Source of the DNA: Halobacteriovorax marinus SJ | GTDB taxonomy: Bacteria > Bdellovibrionota > Bacteriovoracia > Bacteriovoracales > Bacteriovoracaceae | Direction: 5' to 3' | Assembly: GCF_000210915.2 (NCBI RefSeq) | Contig: NC_016620.1 | Coordinates: forward strand, 3,224,001-3,288,000 | Length of the DNA stretch: 64,000 nucleotides | Shown: positions 54,203 through 63,906 of the stretch, in pieces | Position numbering within the stretch: position 1 is the first letter of the stretch | Layout of the letters: each line of letters opens with the position of its first letter | Position numbers and translations under genes: made by a program | Notes under the pieces: generated by a model | Database searches by the model: none | What the model saw: only the letters and a program-made list of their open reading frames with translations | Told to the model about the DNA's origin: nothing

Positions 54203-55512
54203 TAAAACCTTCTATTTTGTCCGTTATATTTTCCGCGAGACTTGTAAGCTGTTTCATATCTATCAGAGAACATGAAAGCTTGAACATTCATCATCACGCG
54301 CACACAAACACTAACCAGGATAAGTAGTGACGTCCCACCAAACCTTGTATTAGCACCTGTAATGATCGTTGGCAGAATACAAATTACCACCAAAAATAAA
54401 GCTCCAAAGAATGTCATTCTATTTAAAATGAAATCTAAGTACTCTTTAGTCTTTGCACCTGGCCTAACACCTGGAACAAAAGCATTATTCTTTTGTAACA
54501 TCTCAGCCACCTTCTTCGTTTTAAACTGAATAGGTGCATAGAAGTACGTCATATAAACAATTAATAGAGCAAATAAAATATTAAATAATAGTTGCCCTGG
54601 ATACAGAGATTGAATAACTGTATCTAAGTATGGCTTTAATGGGTGACCTTGGCTTACAAAGTTTGCCATAGTCGCCGGAGCAGCCAATAGTGATGATGCT
54701 AAGATAGGAGGCATAACTCCACCAGTATCTACCCTAATAGGAAGACTCTGAGCTCCACCATATACTCTATTGTGAACAACTTTCTTAGCATATTGAACAG
54801 GAACGCTTCTTTGAGACCTTTCAATAAACGTCACAATGAAGAATCCTGCTAGGATTACAGCTACTGTAATTAATAAGCTAATTCCTGAAAGCTCACCATT
54901 TCTATAAAGAGTAAGTTTTTGCATCATTTCAGCTGGTAACTCAACAGCAATACCAGCAAAGATAATTAATGAGATACCATTTTCAAGTCCATACTCAGTA
55001 ATTCTCTCACCAAGCCAAAGTAGGAACATTGTCCCGGCACAAAGAGTGATCACTGTAGTAATTCTGAAAAGCATTCCAGGCTCTGGAATAACTGGAATAT
55101 TACCAGCACTCTTGAACCCTTCAAACATAACGGCCATTCCCCATCCCTGTACGGCACAGAGAAGAACAGTTGCATATCTTGTCCACTTTTGGATTTTCTT
55201 ATTACCTTCCGAGTCTTCTTGTAGTTCTTGAATCTGCGGAATCACCTCTCCTAATAAAGAGAAGATAATTGATGTCGTAATATACGGCATAATTCCTAGT
55301 GCAAGAACCGAGAACCTTTTAAAGGCACCACCACTGAAAGTGTTGATAAGATCGAAGATCCCGCCACCACTTTCAGCAAAGTATGAAGCAATAGCTGCGG
55401 CATTTACACCAGGAACTGGTATTTGCGCAGCCATTCTATATACGGCAAGTAATAAAAACGTGAAAAATACTTTTTTCTTAAGCTCTTCTAGCTTTCCATG
55501 AGCAGTAGACAT
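54202..55512 (-). CDS. secY: Preprotein translocase subunit SecY
   Basis: 436 residues with about ten membrane helices. Landmarks: YRMAAQIPVPGVN in the first helix/plug region, LGIMPYITTSIIFSLLGEVIP in helix 2, the cytosolic RSVPVQYAKKVV loop near 235 and GVRPGAKTKEYLDFILNRMT near 365. It is the protein-conducting channel in the inner membrane. It follows rplO by 12 bases, as in the classic spc operon. Confidence 0.98.
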   Translation of the reverse strand: MSTAHGKLEELKKKVFFTFLLLAVYRMAAQIPVPGVNAAAIASYFAESGGGIFDLINTFSGGAFKRFSVLALGIMPYITTSIIFSLLGEVIPQIQELQEDSEGNKKIQKWTRYATVLLCAVQGWGMAVMFEGFKSAGNIPVIPEPGMLFRITTVITLCAGTMFLLWLGERITEYGLENGISLIIFAGIAVELPAEMMQKLTLYRNGELSGISLLITVAVILAGFFIVTFIERSQRSVPVQYAKKVVHNRVYGGAQSLPIRVDTGGVMPPILASSLLAAPATMANFVSQGHPLKPYLDTVIQSLYPGQLLFNILFALLIVYMTYFYAPIQFKTKKVAEMLQKNNAFVPGVRPGAKTKEYLDFILNRMTFFGALFLVVICILPTIITGANTRFGGTSLLILVSVCVRVMMNVQAFMFSDRYETAYKSRGKYNGQNRRF

Positions 55513-55524
55513 TTATTAAAATCC

Positions 55525-55983
55525 TTACTTTTTAGTTTCGATTTTTCCGCCAGCCTTAGAAACCATTTCTTCAGCTGATTTAGAAAACTTATCAATATTA
55601 ACAAAAGTTAACGATTTTGAAAGCTCTCCGTTACCAAGAATTTTAATTGGTCTTCTTTTATTGATACCTTTTAGGATACCTTTCTCAACTAGCGCTTCAC
55701 GAGTAACTTCTTCAGTTGTGAATTTTGCTTCAACAATCGCAAGGTTAACTTCAGCGTAAATAGTTTTAAATGGTGCATTAGAGAAACCTCTCTTAGGAAG
55801 TCTCATATATAGTGGCATTGCCCCACCTTCAAAACCAGTTCTAACACCGCCACCAGCTCTCGCCTTTTGACCTTTGTGCCCTTTACCAGCTTGCTTACCT
55901 TGCCCTGAACCTTGTCCACGACCTAGTCTTTTTATATTTCTATGTGCGCCCTTTGGGCTGCTAAGATTATTTAACGTCAACAT
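55525..55983 (-). CDS. rplO: Ribosomal protein uL15
   Basis: 152 residues from the ATG at 55981-55983; a TTG four codons earlier lacks a ribosome site, while GGGG lies just before the ATG. The start MLTLNNLSSPKGAH and the Gly/Lys-rich RGQGSGQGKQAGKGHKGQKA (within 20-45) are typical. It is a 23S-binding assembly protein. Lies between rpmD and secY. Confidence 0.97.
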   Translation of the reverse strand: MLTLNNLSSPKGAHRNIKRLGRGQGSGQGKQAGKGHKGQKARAGGGVRTGFEGGAMPLYMRLPKRGFSNAPFKTIYAEVNLAIVEAKFTTEEVTREALVEKGILKGINKRRPIKILGNGELSKSLTFVNIDKFSKSAEEMVSKAGGKIETKK

Positions 55984-56002
55984 ATAATTCCCCAATATGG
56001 TC

Positions 56003-56188
56003 TTAGTTCTCTTTTATGTCTAAAAGGTGAATAACTTTCTTGATCATTCCACGAACAGCAGGTGTATTTTCTAATGTTTTCTCAGTTCCAGTCTTTCTAA
56101 GACCTAGTCCACGAACATTTGCCTTCTGCTTGTCAGTACAACCAATAGTACTTTTCTTTAATTTTACAGTTATAGTTTTTCCGGCCAT
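56003..56188 (-). CDS. rpmD: Ribosomal protein uL30
   Basis: 61 residues: TITVKLKKSTIGCTDKQKAN, VRGLGLRKTG and a short C-terminal VIHLLDIKEN. Length and the GLRK element fit the bacterial uL30. It lies between rpsE and rplO as usual. Confidence 0.96.
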   Translation of the reverse strand: MAGKTITVKLKKSTIGCTDKQKANVRGLGLRKTGTEKTLENTPAVRGMIKKVIHLLDIKEN

Positions 56189-56202
56189 TTTTATATCCTC
56201 AA

Positions 56203-56793
56203 CTACTTGATTCTAAGCCCTTGAGCTTCTTTTCCTCTAATCTTAGCTACTTGATCAACACTTCTTAAGTTCTTAAGAGCATCAAAAGTTGCCTTTACGA
56301 TATTGTGAGGATTATTTCCTCTTAGAGATTTTGTTAATACGTCAGTTACACCAGCAAGTTCCATGATTGAACGACATGCACCAGCAGCCTTAACCCCTGT
56401 ACCGTTAGCAGCCGGCTTAAACAGGATCTTACCTGCATCAAATTCACCAGTTACTTCGTGAGGAATAGTTCCACTATCTAGAGGTACGTTAATCATACTT
56501 TTCTGTGCCGCTTGAGTTGCTTTTCTAATTGCTTCAGGTACTTCTTTCGCCTTACCTAAACCGTAACCAACTCTACCTTTCTTATCACCAACGATCATTA
56601 GTGCAGCAAAAGAAAATCTTCTACCACCCTTAACAACTTTAGCAACACGGTTAACAGCTACTACTCTTTCTTCAAATTCAGAAACAGGTGCCGCAGCCTT
56701 AGGCTTTCTAGTTCCTTGCTTCTTCTTTGGAGCTTTCTTATTTTCAGCTTTCGCTTCTACTTTTGTTTCTTCTACTTTAGTTTCTTCAGTCAT
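56203..56793 (-). CDS. rpsE: Ribosomal protein uS5 with N-terminal extension
   Basis: 196 residues, about 30 longer than E. coli S5. The first 38 or so residues are charged (Glu/Lys, then [13 protein letters not shown]) and look disordered. The core begins [20 protein letters not shown] and includes [34 protein letters not shown] and [18 protein letters not shown]. uS5 affects decoding fidelity. GGGGC lies before the ATG. Confidence 0.98.
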   Translation of the reverse strand: MTEETKVEETKVEAKAENKKAPKKKQGTRKPKAAAPVSEFEERVVAVNRVAKVVKGGRRFSFAALMIVGDKKGRVGYGLGKAKEVPEAIRKATQAAQKSMINVPLDSGTIPHEVTGEFDAGKILFKPAANGTGVKAAGACRSIMELAGVTDVLTKSLRGNNPHNIVKATFDALKNLRSVDQVAKIRGKEAQGLRIK

Positions 56794-56803
56794 GAGATGC
56801 CCC

Positions 56804-57178
56804 TTAAATCTGAATTCCGTTTTCTCTTACACTATCAGCAAGAGTTGCGATAACACCATGGTACTTATAACCACTTCTATCAAATACAGCAGTAGTTATG
56901 TTCTTCCCTTTTAATCCTTCAGCAACTTTAGCACCAACAGTTTTTGCTGCTTCTTTATTGCTTCCAGCGCCTACAGCATCTTTTCCGTATGTTTGAACAG
57001 AAAAAAGTGTTTGCTGAGCATTGTCATCAATTACCTGTACAGATAAATTTTTGTTTGAACGGAATACACAAATTCTTGGACGATCTGCTGAACCATTAAT
57101 TTTTGAACGAATCGCTAACTTTCTACGGTAACGACGAGATTGTGCGGCATTGATTATCTTGCCATTTTGCTTTCTCAT
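56804..57178 (-). CDS. rplR: Ribosomal protein uL18
   Basis: 124 residues. It has a basic N-terminus with [20 protein letters not shown], then [18 protein letters not shown] and [21 protein letters not shown] with a final RENGIQI. It binds 5S rRNA with uL5. Spacing to rplF is 63 bases, longer than most gaps here. Confidence 0.97.
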   Translation of the reverse strand: MRKQNGKIINAAQSRRYRRKLAIRSKINGSADRPRICVFRSNKNLSVQVIDDNAQQTLFSVQTYGKDAVGAGSNKEAAKTVGAKVAEGLKGKNITTAVFDRSGYKYHGVIATLADSVRENGIQI

Positions 57179-57241
57179 ATTTTCTCCACCCTAAGCTTTG
57201 CTATTTCAAGGCAAATGTTAATAAACGGCGAAAGCCGGATC

Positions 57242-57778
57242 TTACTTAGATCCAGCCTTACCTGCTTTTCTAATAATTGTTTCGTCAGAGTATTTAACAC
57301 CCTTACCTTTATAAGGCTCTGGTGGTCTAAATGATCTGATTTTTGCTGCTGCAAAACCAACAAGTTCTTTATCACAACCAGTTAGGTCAATAACGTTCTT
57401 GTTAACTTTAGCTTCTACACCTGTTGGCAACACATAGTCAATTGGATGTGAGTAACCAAGGTTTAAAGTGATTGTTCCACCACTTACAGCTGCTTTATAA
57501 CCAACACCGTTAAACTCTAGTGTTCTTGTAAAACCTTCAGATACACCAGTAACCATATTGTTTACTAATGTTCTTGTTGTTCCCCAAAGAGATCTTGACT
57601 CTTTAGACTCATCAACAGGCTTAACTACAACACTTTTGTCTTCAAGTGAAATTGTAACTTTATCAGTAAAAGTATACTCTAGTTGTCCCTTAGGACCCTT
57701 AACAGCAACGTGAGCACCATTAACTTTAACTTCTACTTTCTCTGGAATTTCTACAGGTACTTTACCAATTCTAGACAT
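57242..57778 (-). CDS. rplF: Ribosomal protein uL6
   Basis: 178 residues. It starts SRIGKVPVEIPEKVEVKVNG with VKGPKGQLEYTF, and later NGVGYKAAVSGGTITLNLGYSH is split over the two alpha/beta repeats. The C-terminus RSFRPPEPYKGKGVKYSDE is diagnostic. It lies near the sarcin-ricin loop. A short GC hairpin follows its stop. Confidence 0.98.
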   Translation of the reverse strand: MSRIGKVPVEIPEKVEVKVNGAHVAVKGPKGQLEYTFTDKVTISLEDKSVVVKPVDESKESRSLWGTTRTLVNNMVTGVSEGFTRTLEFNGVGYKAAVSGGTITLNLGYSHPIDYVLPTGVEAKVNKNVIDLTGCDKELVGFAAAKIRSFRPPEPYKGKGVKYSDETIIRKAGKAGSK

Positions 57779-57787
57779 TGTAAACTC

Positions 57788-58171
57788 CTACCATACGTTG
57801 CAGAGAATTTCTCCGCCTACTTTAAGTTTCTTAGCTTCTCTATCAGAAATAATTCCCTTAGAAGTAGAAACGATCGCAGTTCCAAGACCACTAATTACTC
57901 TAGGAATATCAGAATAACCTGAATATCTTCTTAGACCAGGCTTAGATACTCTCTCTAGGCCAACAATAGCATCTTCTTTAAAAAGAACTTTAATTTTAAT
58001 ATCATTTTTGCTTTTAGCGATAATCTTAAAAGAACGAATATATCCTTCATCTTTTAAAACTTTACAAAGACCAGCTTTTGCTTTTGAAGCAGGAAACTCA
58101 ACTCTGTCGTGACCCGCTTTAATCGCATTTCTCATTCTAGTCAGCATATCCGCAATAGGATCAGTCATCAT
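57788..58171 (-). CDS. rpsH: Ribosomal protein uS8
   Basis: 127 residues. DPIADMLTRMRNAIKAGHDR at the start, then SKAKAGLCKVLKDEGYI, and the C-terminal GIISDREAKKLKVGGEILCN-VW. AAGGAG lies seven bases before the first of two adjacent ATGs. It is a 16S central-domain assembly protein; in E. coli it also represses the spc operon. Confidence 0.98.
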   Translation of the reverse strand: MMTDPIADMLTRMRNAIKAGHDRVEFPASKAKAGLCKVLKDEGYIRSFKIIAKSKNDIKIKVLFKEDAIVGLERVSKPGLRRYSGYSDIPRVISGLGTAIVSTSKGIISDREAKKLKVGGEILCNVW

Positions 58172-58186
58172 AAGTCAGCTCCTTAA

Positions 58187-58492
58187 TTACCAGCTTGATT
58201 TAGTTACACCAGGAATCATTCCACTTAGAGCTAATTCTCTGAACTTAATTCTTGAAAGTCCAAATGCTCTGTAGTTTCCTCTTGGTCTACCAGTTAATAC
58301 ACATCTATTTCTAACTCTTACAGAAGAAGAGTTTCTTGGTAGCTTCTGAAGCTTAATTGTTGCTTCCGCTACTTGCTCATCTGTAGAGTTAGTATCATTA
58401 ATAATCTTCTTAAGCTCAGCTCTTACAGGAGCATACTTTGAGCTTAGTCTTTTCTTCATTTCGTTGTTAACGATTTTTGCTTTTCTAGCCAT
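58187..58492 (-). CDS. rpsN: Ribosomal protein uS14 (long, zinc-free form)
   Basis: 101 residues. No CxxC pairs are present, so it is the long C-minus type. Diagnostic: [20 protein letters not shown], then [18 protein letters not shown] and the end [10 protein letters not shown]. It sits in the 30S head. Gap of 15 bases to rpsH. Confidence 0.98.
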   Translation of the reverse strand: MARKAKIVNNEMKKRLSSKYAPVRAELKKIINDTNSTDEQVAEATIKLQKLPRNSSSVRVRNRCVLTGRPRGNYRAFGLSRIKFRELALSGMIPGVTKSSW

Positions 58493-58512
58493 TATCTCAT
58501 CCTCAAGATTTA

Positions 58513-59052
58513 TTATTTTGCGAAAGGCATTCCTAATAAAGTTAATAACTCACGACCTTCATCGTTATTTGTTGCAGTCGTAACAATTGATACACCAAGA
58601 CCTCTAACCTTATCGATTTGGTCATATGTAATCTCAGAGAACATAATTTGCTCTTTAAGACCTAGTGTATAATTCCCACGTCCGTCGAAACCTTTCTTAG
58701 AAACACCTCTAAAGTCACGTACTCTTGGTAAAGATATTGTGATCAATCTGTCTAAGAAGTCATACATTCTTTCACCTCTAAGAGTTACAGAAGCACCTAG
58801 TGGCATACCTTCTCTAACTTTAAAAGATGCGATTGATTTCTTAGCAGTTGCCACTACAGGCTTTTGTCCAGCGATTGCAGTTAAATCCTTAATGATTGAG
58901 TCAACAACCTTAGAATTTGTAACAGCATCTTTAGTACAACAGTTAACAACAATTTTCTCAAGCTTTGGAACTTGGTGAATATTCTTGTACTGGTACTTAT
59001 CTCTTAACTTACCAACTACTTCATTTTTATAAGTTTTTTGTAATCTACTCAT
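58513..59052 (-). CDS. rplE: Ribosomal protein uL5
   Basis: 179 residues from the ATG at 59050-59052; a TTG four codons upstream is in frame but overlaps the TTGAGG ribosome site. Landmarks: [11 protein letters not shown] near 31, [20 protein letters not shown] near 70, [17 protein letters not shown] near 120 and the C-terminal [19 protein letters not shown]. It binds 5S rRNA and contacts uS13. Confidence 0.98.
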   Translation of the reverse strand: MSRLQKTYKNEVVGKLRDKYQYKNIHQVPKLEKIVVNCCTKDAVTNSKVVDSIIKDLTAIAGQKPVVATAKKSIASFKVREGMPLGASVTLRGERMYDFLDRLITISLPRVRDFRGVSKKGFDGRGNYTLGLKEQIMFSEITYDQIDKVRGLGVSIVTTATNNDEGRELLTLLGMPFAK

Positions 59053-59065
59053 CGTCAGCCTCAAC

Positions 59066-59377
59066 TTACTTCAGTACAGAGCCGCAAGCAACTGCTACTC
59101 TTACCTGTTTACCGTCTTTCTCTTCAAATCTTACTCTAGTAGCCTTTTTTGTCTTAGGACTAACTACAGCAACATTACTTAAGTGGATTGGCTTTTCCAT
59201 ATCAGCAAAACCACCAGCAGGATTTTCTTGAGAAGGCTTTAGGGCTTTTCTAGCAAGGTTTACACCTTCAACAACTAGAGTACTCTTCTTAAGGTTAAGT
59301 CTTTGAACTTTACCCGTTTTACCTTTGTCTTTTCCTGCAATTACCACTACTTCATCATTAACTTTTATCTTCTGCAT
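59066..59377 (-). CDS. rplX: Ribosomal protein uL24
   Basis: 103 residues with the KOW motif at the start ([19 protein letters not shown]), then [20 protein letters not shown] and the four-stranded remainder. It initiates 50S assembly and lies at the tunnel exit. It follows rplN in the usual order. Confidence 0.97.
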   Translation of the reverse strand: MQKIKVNDEVVVIAGKDKGKTGKVQRLNLKKSTLVVEGVNLARKALKPSQENPAGGFADMEKPIHLSNVAVVSPKTKKATRVRFEEKDGKQVRVAVACGSVLK

Positions 59378-59395
59378 CTCTAATATCCTTGCAAG

Positions 59396-59764
59396 TTATA
59401 AAACTTCCGGTGCTAGAGAACAGATCTTCGTAAAGTTCTTTCCTCTTAATTCTCTCGCAACAGGCCCAAAGATACGAGTTCCTACAGGCTCATTATTGTT
59501 GTTTAAGATCACCACACTATTATTATCAAATTGGATATATGATCCATCTTCTCTTCTTAATGGGTATGCCGTACGTACAATAACTGCTTTCTTAACATCA
59601 CCCTTCTTGATCTTTCCACCAGGAAGTGTTTGTTGTACAGCTACCACTATAATATCGCCAAGGCCAGCGCTCATTCTCTTTGAACCGCCTAAAACCTTAA
59701 CACATTTAACTTCTTTTGCTCCTGAGTTATCAGCTACCAGAAGCTTTGATTGCATTTGAATCAT
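59396..59764 (-). CDS. rplN: Ribosomal protein uL14
   Basis: 122 residues: [20 protein letters not shown] at the start, [20 protein letters not shown] in the middle and [20 protein letters not shown] near the end, all diagnostic. It sits at the subunit interface and is the binding site of silencing factor RsfS. Starts the spc-type portion. Confidence 0.99.
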   Translation of the reverse strand: MIQMQSKLLVADNSGAKEVKCVKVLGGSKRMSAGLGDIIVVAVQQTLPGGKIKKGDVKKAVIVRTAYPLRREDGSYIQFDNNSVVILNNNNEPVGTRIFGPVARELRGKNFTKICSLAPEVL

Positions 59765-59811
59765 GGGTTTTTCTCCATCTAAATCAGCTTAACATTAACT
59801 CGGTAGTCAGA

Positions 59812-60069
59812 TTACTTCTGAGCTCCAACAAGTTCCCACTTTTTCAACTTAGAGTGAGGTCTCGATTCAATAATCGTTACCTTGTCACCAAGTTTTGCCG
59901 TATTGTTTTCATCATGAGCGTGATATCTCTTACTAAAAGATACGAACTTATTATAAGTTCTGTGCTTAAAACGACGAACAACATTAACTGTTATAGTTTT
60001 GTCATTCTTATCAGAGACAACAACACCTTCTAGCTTTCTCTTAAATTTTTTCTTTTCAACACTCATCAC
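59812..60069 (-). CDS. rpsQ: Ribosomal protein uS17
   Basis: 85 residues, OB fold: [39 protein letters not shown] and [20 protein letters not shown]. It binds 16S helix 11. The ATG overlaps the rpmC stop by one base. Confidence 0.97.
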   Translation of the reverse strand: MMSVEKKKFKRKLEGVVVSDKNDKTITVNVVRRFKHRTYNKFVSFSKRYHAHDENNTAKLGDKVTIIESRPHSKLKKWELVGAQK

Positions 60070-60266
60070 TACTTACCTTTAGAATTCTTTACTGTTAATA
60101 AACGAGCAATATTTCCTTTAGCAATTCTAACAGCATGTGGCTTCTCTAGCCCTGATGCTGCTTTTTGCATTCTCATGTTAAAGAGACTAGTTCTAATCTC
60201 TTTAACCTTGGCGTCAATTTGCTTGTTATCTAATCCACTTATTTCGCTTAATTCTAGTTTTTGCAT
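60069..60266 (-). CDS. rpmC: Ribosomal protein uL29
   Basis: 65 residues of two helices: [20 protein letters not shown] then [20 protein letters not shown] with IARLLTVKN. It lies near the tunnel exit and helps dock trigger factor and SRP. Placement between rplP and rpsQ is standard. Confidence 0.96.
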   Translation of the reverse strand: MQKLELSEISGLDNKQIDAKVKEIRTSLFNMRMQKAASGLEKPHAVRIAKGNIARLLTVKNSKGK

Positions 60267-60295
60267 CTTCGCCTCGCAATCATTCCGTCTCGGAA

Positions 60296-60706
60296 TTATT
60301 CTTCTCTTTTAATAATTCTAGTCTTAACAGGAAGCTTGTACATTGCTAGCTTTAAAGCTTCTTTACTCAATTGAGCATCAAAGTGCTTAATTTCGAAAAG
60401 TACACGACCTGGTTTAACTACTGCCACCCATTTTTCTGGAGAACCTTTACCTTTCCCCATTCTAACTTCAGCTGGTTTCTTAGTAAGAGACTTGTCTGGA
60501 AAAATCTTAATCCAAACGTTACCACCTCTTTTAATCTTTCTTGTCATGGCAATACGGGCTGCTTCAATTTGTCGGCTTGTTATATACCCACAAGATGTCG
60601 CTTGTATAGCAAATTCACCAAACGTGATATTATTTCCACGGTTGGCTTTGCCCTTCATTCTACCTTTATGTTGTTTACGCCACTTTACTCTTTTAGGACT
60701 TAGCAT
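60296..60706 (-). CDS. rplP: Ribosomal protein uL16
   Basis: 136 residues: [20 protein letters not shown] at the start, [40 protein letters not shown] and [19 protein letters not shown]. It contacts the A-site tRNA elbow and peptidyl-transferase region. A 102-base gap separates it from rpsC, unusually long for this operon. Confidence 0.98.
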   Translation of the reverse strand: MLSPKRVKWRKQHKGRMKGKANRGNNITFGEFAIQATSCGYITSRQIEAARIAMTRKIKRGGNVWIKIFPDKSLTKKPAEVRMGKGKGSPEKWVAVVKPGRVLFEIKHFDAQLSKEALKLAMYKLPVKTRIIKREE

Positions 60707-60808
60707 ATTGACCTCAAAAATACTGTGTTTCTAATCAGTTAGCACTTAACTCGTTTTATTCACGCGCCAGAGGTGCACCATTTATTCAAATCTACAAACT
60801 AAAATAGT

Positions 60809-61435
60809 TTATACGTAGACTTCTCCCTTATATACCCAAACCTTAACTCCAATTACACCGTATGTAGTGTGAGCTTCGGCTGTTGAGTAATCTATATCAG
60901 CTCTTAGTGTATGAAGAGGCACTTTTCTTTCTGAGTATCCCTCAGCTCTTGCCATTTCTGCACCACCAAGACGACCAGCAGTTCTAACTCTGATACCTTT
61001 AACTCCAGCTCTGAAAGCAGATTGCATAACCTTTTTCATAGCTCTTCTAAAAGCAACACGTTTTTCTAACTGAGATGCGATATTCTCTGCGATTAGCTTT
61101 GAATCTGCATCTGGTCTTTTTACTTCAGCAATATTGAAGATTAAAGTTCCCTTAGTTAACTTCTTAAGGTCTTCTCTAATTTTCTCAATTCCTGCACCTT
61201 TCTTTCCGATCGCTACACCAGGCTTAGCTGTATAAACAGTAACCTTGATTTGATCAGACGTTCTCGAAATATCAGTTTTAGCTACAGCTGCATTCTTCAT
61301 GTTTTTTTCAACATAATTTCTGATTGCAAGATCTTCCTTTAACTGTTGTGCATAGTTGTCTTTTGCATACCAGTTAGATTGCCAACCTTTTATATAACCT
61401 AATCTAAAACCATATGGATGTACTTTTTGTCCCAT
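60809..61435 (-). CDS. rpsC: Ribosomal protein uS3
   Basis: 208 residues: [20 protein letters not shown] at the start; the KH domain near 60-75 has [19 protein letters not shown]; the C-terminal half has [20 protein letters not shown] and [12 protein letters not shown]-type strands ending [13 protein letters not shown]. Slightly shorter than E. coli (233), lacking the extreme tail. It lines the mRNA entry tunnel. Confidence 0.98.
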   Translation of the reverse strand: MGQKVHPYGFRLGYIKGWQSNWYAKDNYAQQLKEDLAIRNYVEKNMKNAAVAKTDISRTSDQIKVTVYTAKPGVAIGKKGAGIEKIREDLKKLTKGTLIFNIAEVKRPDADSKLIAENIASQLEKRVAFRRAMKKVMQSAFRAGVKGIRVRTAGRLGGAEMARAEGYSERKVPLHTLRADIDYSTAEAHTTYGVIGVKVWVYKGEVYV

Positions 61436-61445
61436 TGTATCCTTC

Positions 61446-61781
61446 CTATGCTTCTTTTAATTCTAAAGTAACGTGACTACTTCTTTTTCTAACTCTAAAG
61501 GCACGGCCTTGAGCTCTTGGCTGAACTCTTTTTAGAGTTGGACCCTCATCTGCAAAGATTTGAGTCAGAACTAGATTATCAATATCGTACTTGTCAGAAT
61601 CAGCTGCAATAGCAAGTCCACTATTGATTAACTTTGTAAGCATAAGTGCAATTTCTTTCTTTTCGCAAAAACGTAGAATCTTAATTGCTTCAGATGCTTT
61701 TTTATTTCTAACTAAGTCGCAAACTTGTCTTACTTTTCTCGGAGCTATTCCTACTCTGCGATTCTTAACTGTAATGGCCAT
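61446..61781 (-). CDS. rplV: Ribosomal protein uL22
   Basis: 111 residues: [20 protein letters not shown], then the helix with [15 protein letters not shown] and the tunnel-lining loop region [19 protein letters not shown]. The extended hairpin reaches into the exit tunnel, where macrolide resistance changes map in other species. Preceded by a UUCG stem-loop. Confidence 0.97.
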   Translation of the reverse strand: MAITVKNRRVGIAPRKVRQVCDLVRNKKASEAIKILRFCEKKEIALMLTKLINSGLAIAADSDKYDIDNLVLTQIFADEGPTLKRVQPRAQGRAFRVRKRSSHVTLELKEA

Positions 61782-61802
61782 AGCGAGCCTCTCCTAATTT
61801 AT

Positions 61803-61818
61803 ATGCCCCGAAGGGCAT
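61803..61818 (-). other. UUCG tetraloop hairpin between rpsS and rplV
   Basis: The minus-strand RNA would form ATGCCC-TTCG-GGGCAT, six pairs closed by the extra-stable UUCG loop, with no T-run after it. It lies 21 bases ahead of the rplV ATG, right before the AGGAGAG ribosome site. It looks like an mRNA structural or processing element, not a terminator. Confidence 0.6.
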
Positions 61819-61827
61819 TAAAAATTC

Positions 61828-62112
61828 TTATTTTCTTTTTGCTTTCTTATCAGCGCCGTGACCGTAGTACGTTCTAGTAAGTGCAAATTCCCCTAACTTG
61901 TGTCCAATCATATTGTCAGTTACGTAAACTGGAATAAACTTTTTACCGTTATGAACAGCAAATGTTAGTCCAATAAACTCTGGAACAATTGTTGATCTTC
62001 TAGACCAAGTCTTAATTACTTTTGAACTTTTGCTCTCATCTCCGATTACCTTGAAAACTTTTTCAAGTAAGTGATAATCAACAAAAGGACCTTTTTTAAG
62101 TGAACGGGCCAT
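61828..62112 (-). CDS. rpsS: Ribosomal protein uS19
   Basis: 94 residues: [58 protein letters not shown] and [17 protein letters not shown]. It lies in the 30S head with uS13. Follows rplB by 15 bases. Confidence 0.98.
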   Translation of the reverse strand: MARSLKKGPFVDYHLLEKVFKVIGDESKSSKVIKTWSRRSTIVPEFIGLTFAVHNGKKFIPVYVTDNMIGHKLGEFALTRTYYGHGADKKAKRK

Positions 62113-62127
62113 CTATATCTCCCTAAC

Positions 62128-62952
62128 CTATTTTCTTCTTTTAACAATAAATTTATCTGTTCTTTTATTCTTTCTTGTTTTGAAACCTTTAGTTGGTTTA
62201 CCCCAAGGTGTAACAGGGTGTCTACCACCTGATGTTCTACCTTCACCACCACCGTGTGGGTGATCAACTGGATTCATAACAACACCACGAACCGTTGGTC
62301 TGAAACCAAGCTTTCTCTTACGCCCGGCCTTACCAATGTTTCTTTTCTCATGATCAAGATTTCCAACTTGACCAATTGTGGCTCTACAAACAGATCTTAC
62401 TTTTCTAAGCTCACCTGAAGGCATTCTTAGAAGTGCACTCTCACCCTCTTTCGCCATTACTTGTACATAGGCTCCAGCTGATCTAGCAAATTGTCCACCT
62501 GCACCTGGGTGTAGCTCAACATTGTGAACTAATGTACCAACTGGGATGTCCTTTAATTGCTTAGAGTTACCAACAGTAATATCCGCAGTCGCAGATGAAA
62601 TAACAGTGTCTCCAACATTTAAACCAACAGGAGCAAGAATATATCTTTTCTCACCATCAGCATATGCTAGAAGAGCAATGTTACAAGTTCTGTTTGGATC
62701 GTAACTAATCGCCTGTACTTTAGCAGGGATATCGAGCTTGTTTCTTTTGAAATCAATTACTCTGTATCTTCTCTTAACTCCGCCACCTCTGTGTCTAACA
62801 GTGATTCTACCAGCGTTGTTTCTACCTGCCGTGCTCTTTTTAGGAGCTAATAATTTCTTTTCGGGTGCTACACCTTTAGTCAACTCGTCGCTGTTTACGA
62901 CTTGCATACGTCTTAGCGAAGGAGTTGTCGGTTTAAATTTTTTAATACCCAT
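62128..62952 (-). CDS. rplB: Ribosomal protein uL2
   Basis: 274 residues. Landmarks are [20 protein letters not shown] near 50, [19 protein letters not shown] near 170, and the peptidyl-transferase-proximal [20 protein letters not shown] near 220 with the conserved His. It is essential for subunit joining. Confidence 0.99.
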   Translation of the reverse strand: MGIKKFKPTTPSLRRMQVVNSDELTKGVAPEKKLLAPKKSTAGRNNAGRITVRHRGGGVKRRYRVIDFKRNKLDIPAKVQAISYDPNRTCNIALLAYADGEKRYILAPVGLNVGDTVISSATADITVGNSKQLKDIPVGTLVHNVELHPGAGGQFARSAGAYVQVMAKEGESALLRMPSGELRKVRSVCRATIGQVGNLDHEKRNIGKAGRKRKLGFRPTVRGVVMNPVDHPHGGGEGRTSGGRHPVTPWGKPTKGFKTRKNKRTDKFIVKRRK

Positions 62953-62978
62953 AGTTCTTCCTCTTCTACTTTATCTAA

Positions 62979-63269
62979 TTAGATTCCTTTAAAGAATTCT
63001 ATTTTTTGACCTTCACCAAGCTCCACATAAGCTTTCTTAAGTTTAGAAGTCTTCTTAATCGACTTTCCAACTCTCTTTACTTTACCTGGAGTGATATTCG
63101 TTTTAACACTTAAAACCTTTACATCATAAAGACTTTCAACTGCTTCTTTAATCTGATTCTTATTAGACTTAAGATTTACTACAAATCCGTATCTATTATA
63201 TTTCTCAGTTGCAACTGCTGCTTTTTCTGTAATCAATGGTTTTACGATAACATTTTCAATTTGTGCCAT
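62979..63269 (-). CDS. rplW: Ribosomal protein uL23
   Basis: 96 residues: VIVKPLITEKAAVATEKYNR, FVVNLKSNKNQIKEAVESLY and VLSVKTNITPGKVKRVGKSI. It is the docking site for trigger factor and SRP at the tunnel exit. Begins three bases after rplD ends. Confidence 0.97.
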   Translation of the reverse strand: MAQIENVIVKPLITEKAAVATEKYNRYGFVVNLKSNKNQIKEAVESLYDVKVLSVKTNITPGKVKRVGKSIKKTSKLKKAYVELGEGQKIEFFKGI

Positions 63270-63272
63270 TTC

Positions 63273-63890
63273 TTACCCCAATCTTCCTAAAAGCGCTTCA
63301 AGAGCAGCTTTTTCAATTACTAAGTTTTCGTATTTAACAGCTTCGTAAACACTGAAACCTTCAACAGCAAGACCTTTACCATATTGTAAGTTCTTAGCTG
63401 CTCTAATTGCTAAAGAGTCTTTTTTCTCTGCAACTACTAGTGCAGGAAGAAGGCCTTTGCTGTTAAGAGTTGTGTATAGTTCTTTTGTCTTTCCGTTTGA
63501 GTCAAAAGAGTCAACAACTGTTAACTTTCCAGCTTGAAGCTTATCAGCTAATACAGATTGAATTGCTTTAGCTGCTACTTTCTTATTTAACTTTTGATCA
63601 TAGCTTCTTGGCTTTGGTCCAAATGTAGTTCCACCACCGACCATGATCGACGCTCTTGTTGAACCTTGACGAGCTCTACCTGTTCCTTTTTGCTTGAAAG
63701 GCTTTGCTCCACCACCGCTTACTTGACCTCTAGTCTTCGTACATGCGTTTCCTTGTCTTCTACCAGCTAATGTAGCCTTAACTACTTGGTGAACTACAGG
63801 AACATTTATATCTTCAGAAGTAAGACTTACATTTGTGCTAAGCTTACCTGAAGTTTCGAATTTTCCATTAAGTACTGTTATATCTGTCAT
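63273..63890 (-). CDS. rplD: Ribosomal protein uL4
   Basis: 205 residues. The tunnel loop region reads GRRQGNACTKTRGQVSGGGA followed by KPFKQKGTGRARQGSTRASI; the C-terminal Rossmann-like part ends LVIEKAALEALLGRLG. In E. coli uL4 also represses the S10 operon. It lies between rplC and rplW. Confidence 0.98.
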   Translation of the reverse strand: MTDITVLNGKFETSGKLSTNVSLTSEDINVPVVHQVVKATLAGRRQGNACTKTRGQVSGGGAKPFKQKGTGRARQGSTRASIMVGGGTTFGPKPRSYDQKLNKKVAAKAIQSVLADKLQAGKLTVVDSFDSNGKTKELYTTLNSKGLLPALVVAEKKDSLAIRAAKNLQYGKGLAVEGFSVYEAVKYENLVIEKAALEALLGRLG

Positions 63891-63906
63891 CTTTACAACC
63901 CCTTAA

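Noticed and set aside
57215-57241. Terminator between rplF and rplR
   Set aside because: The stem CGGC/GCCG has only four pairs and a short T-run; more likely incidental inside an essential operon.
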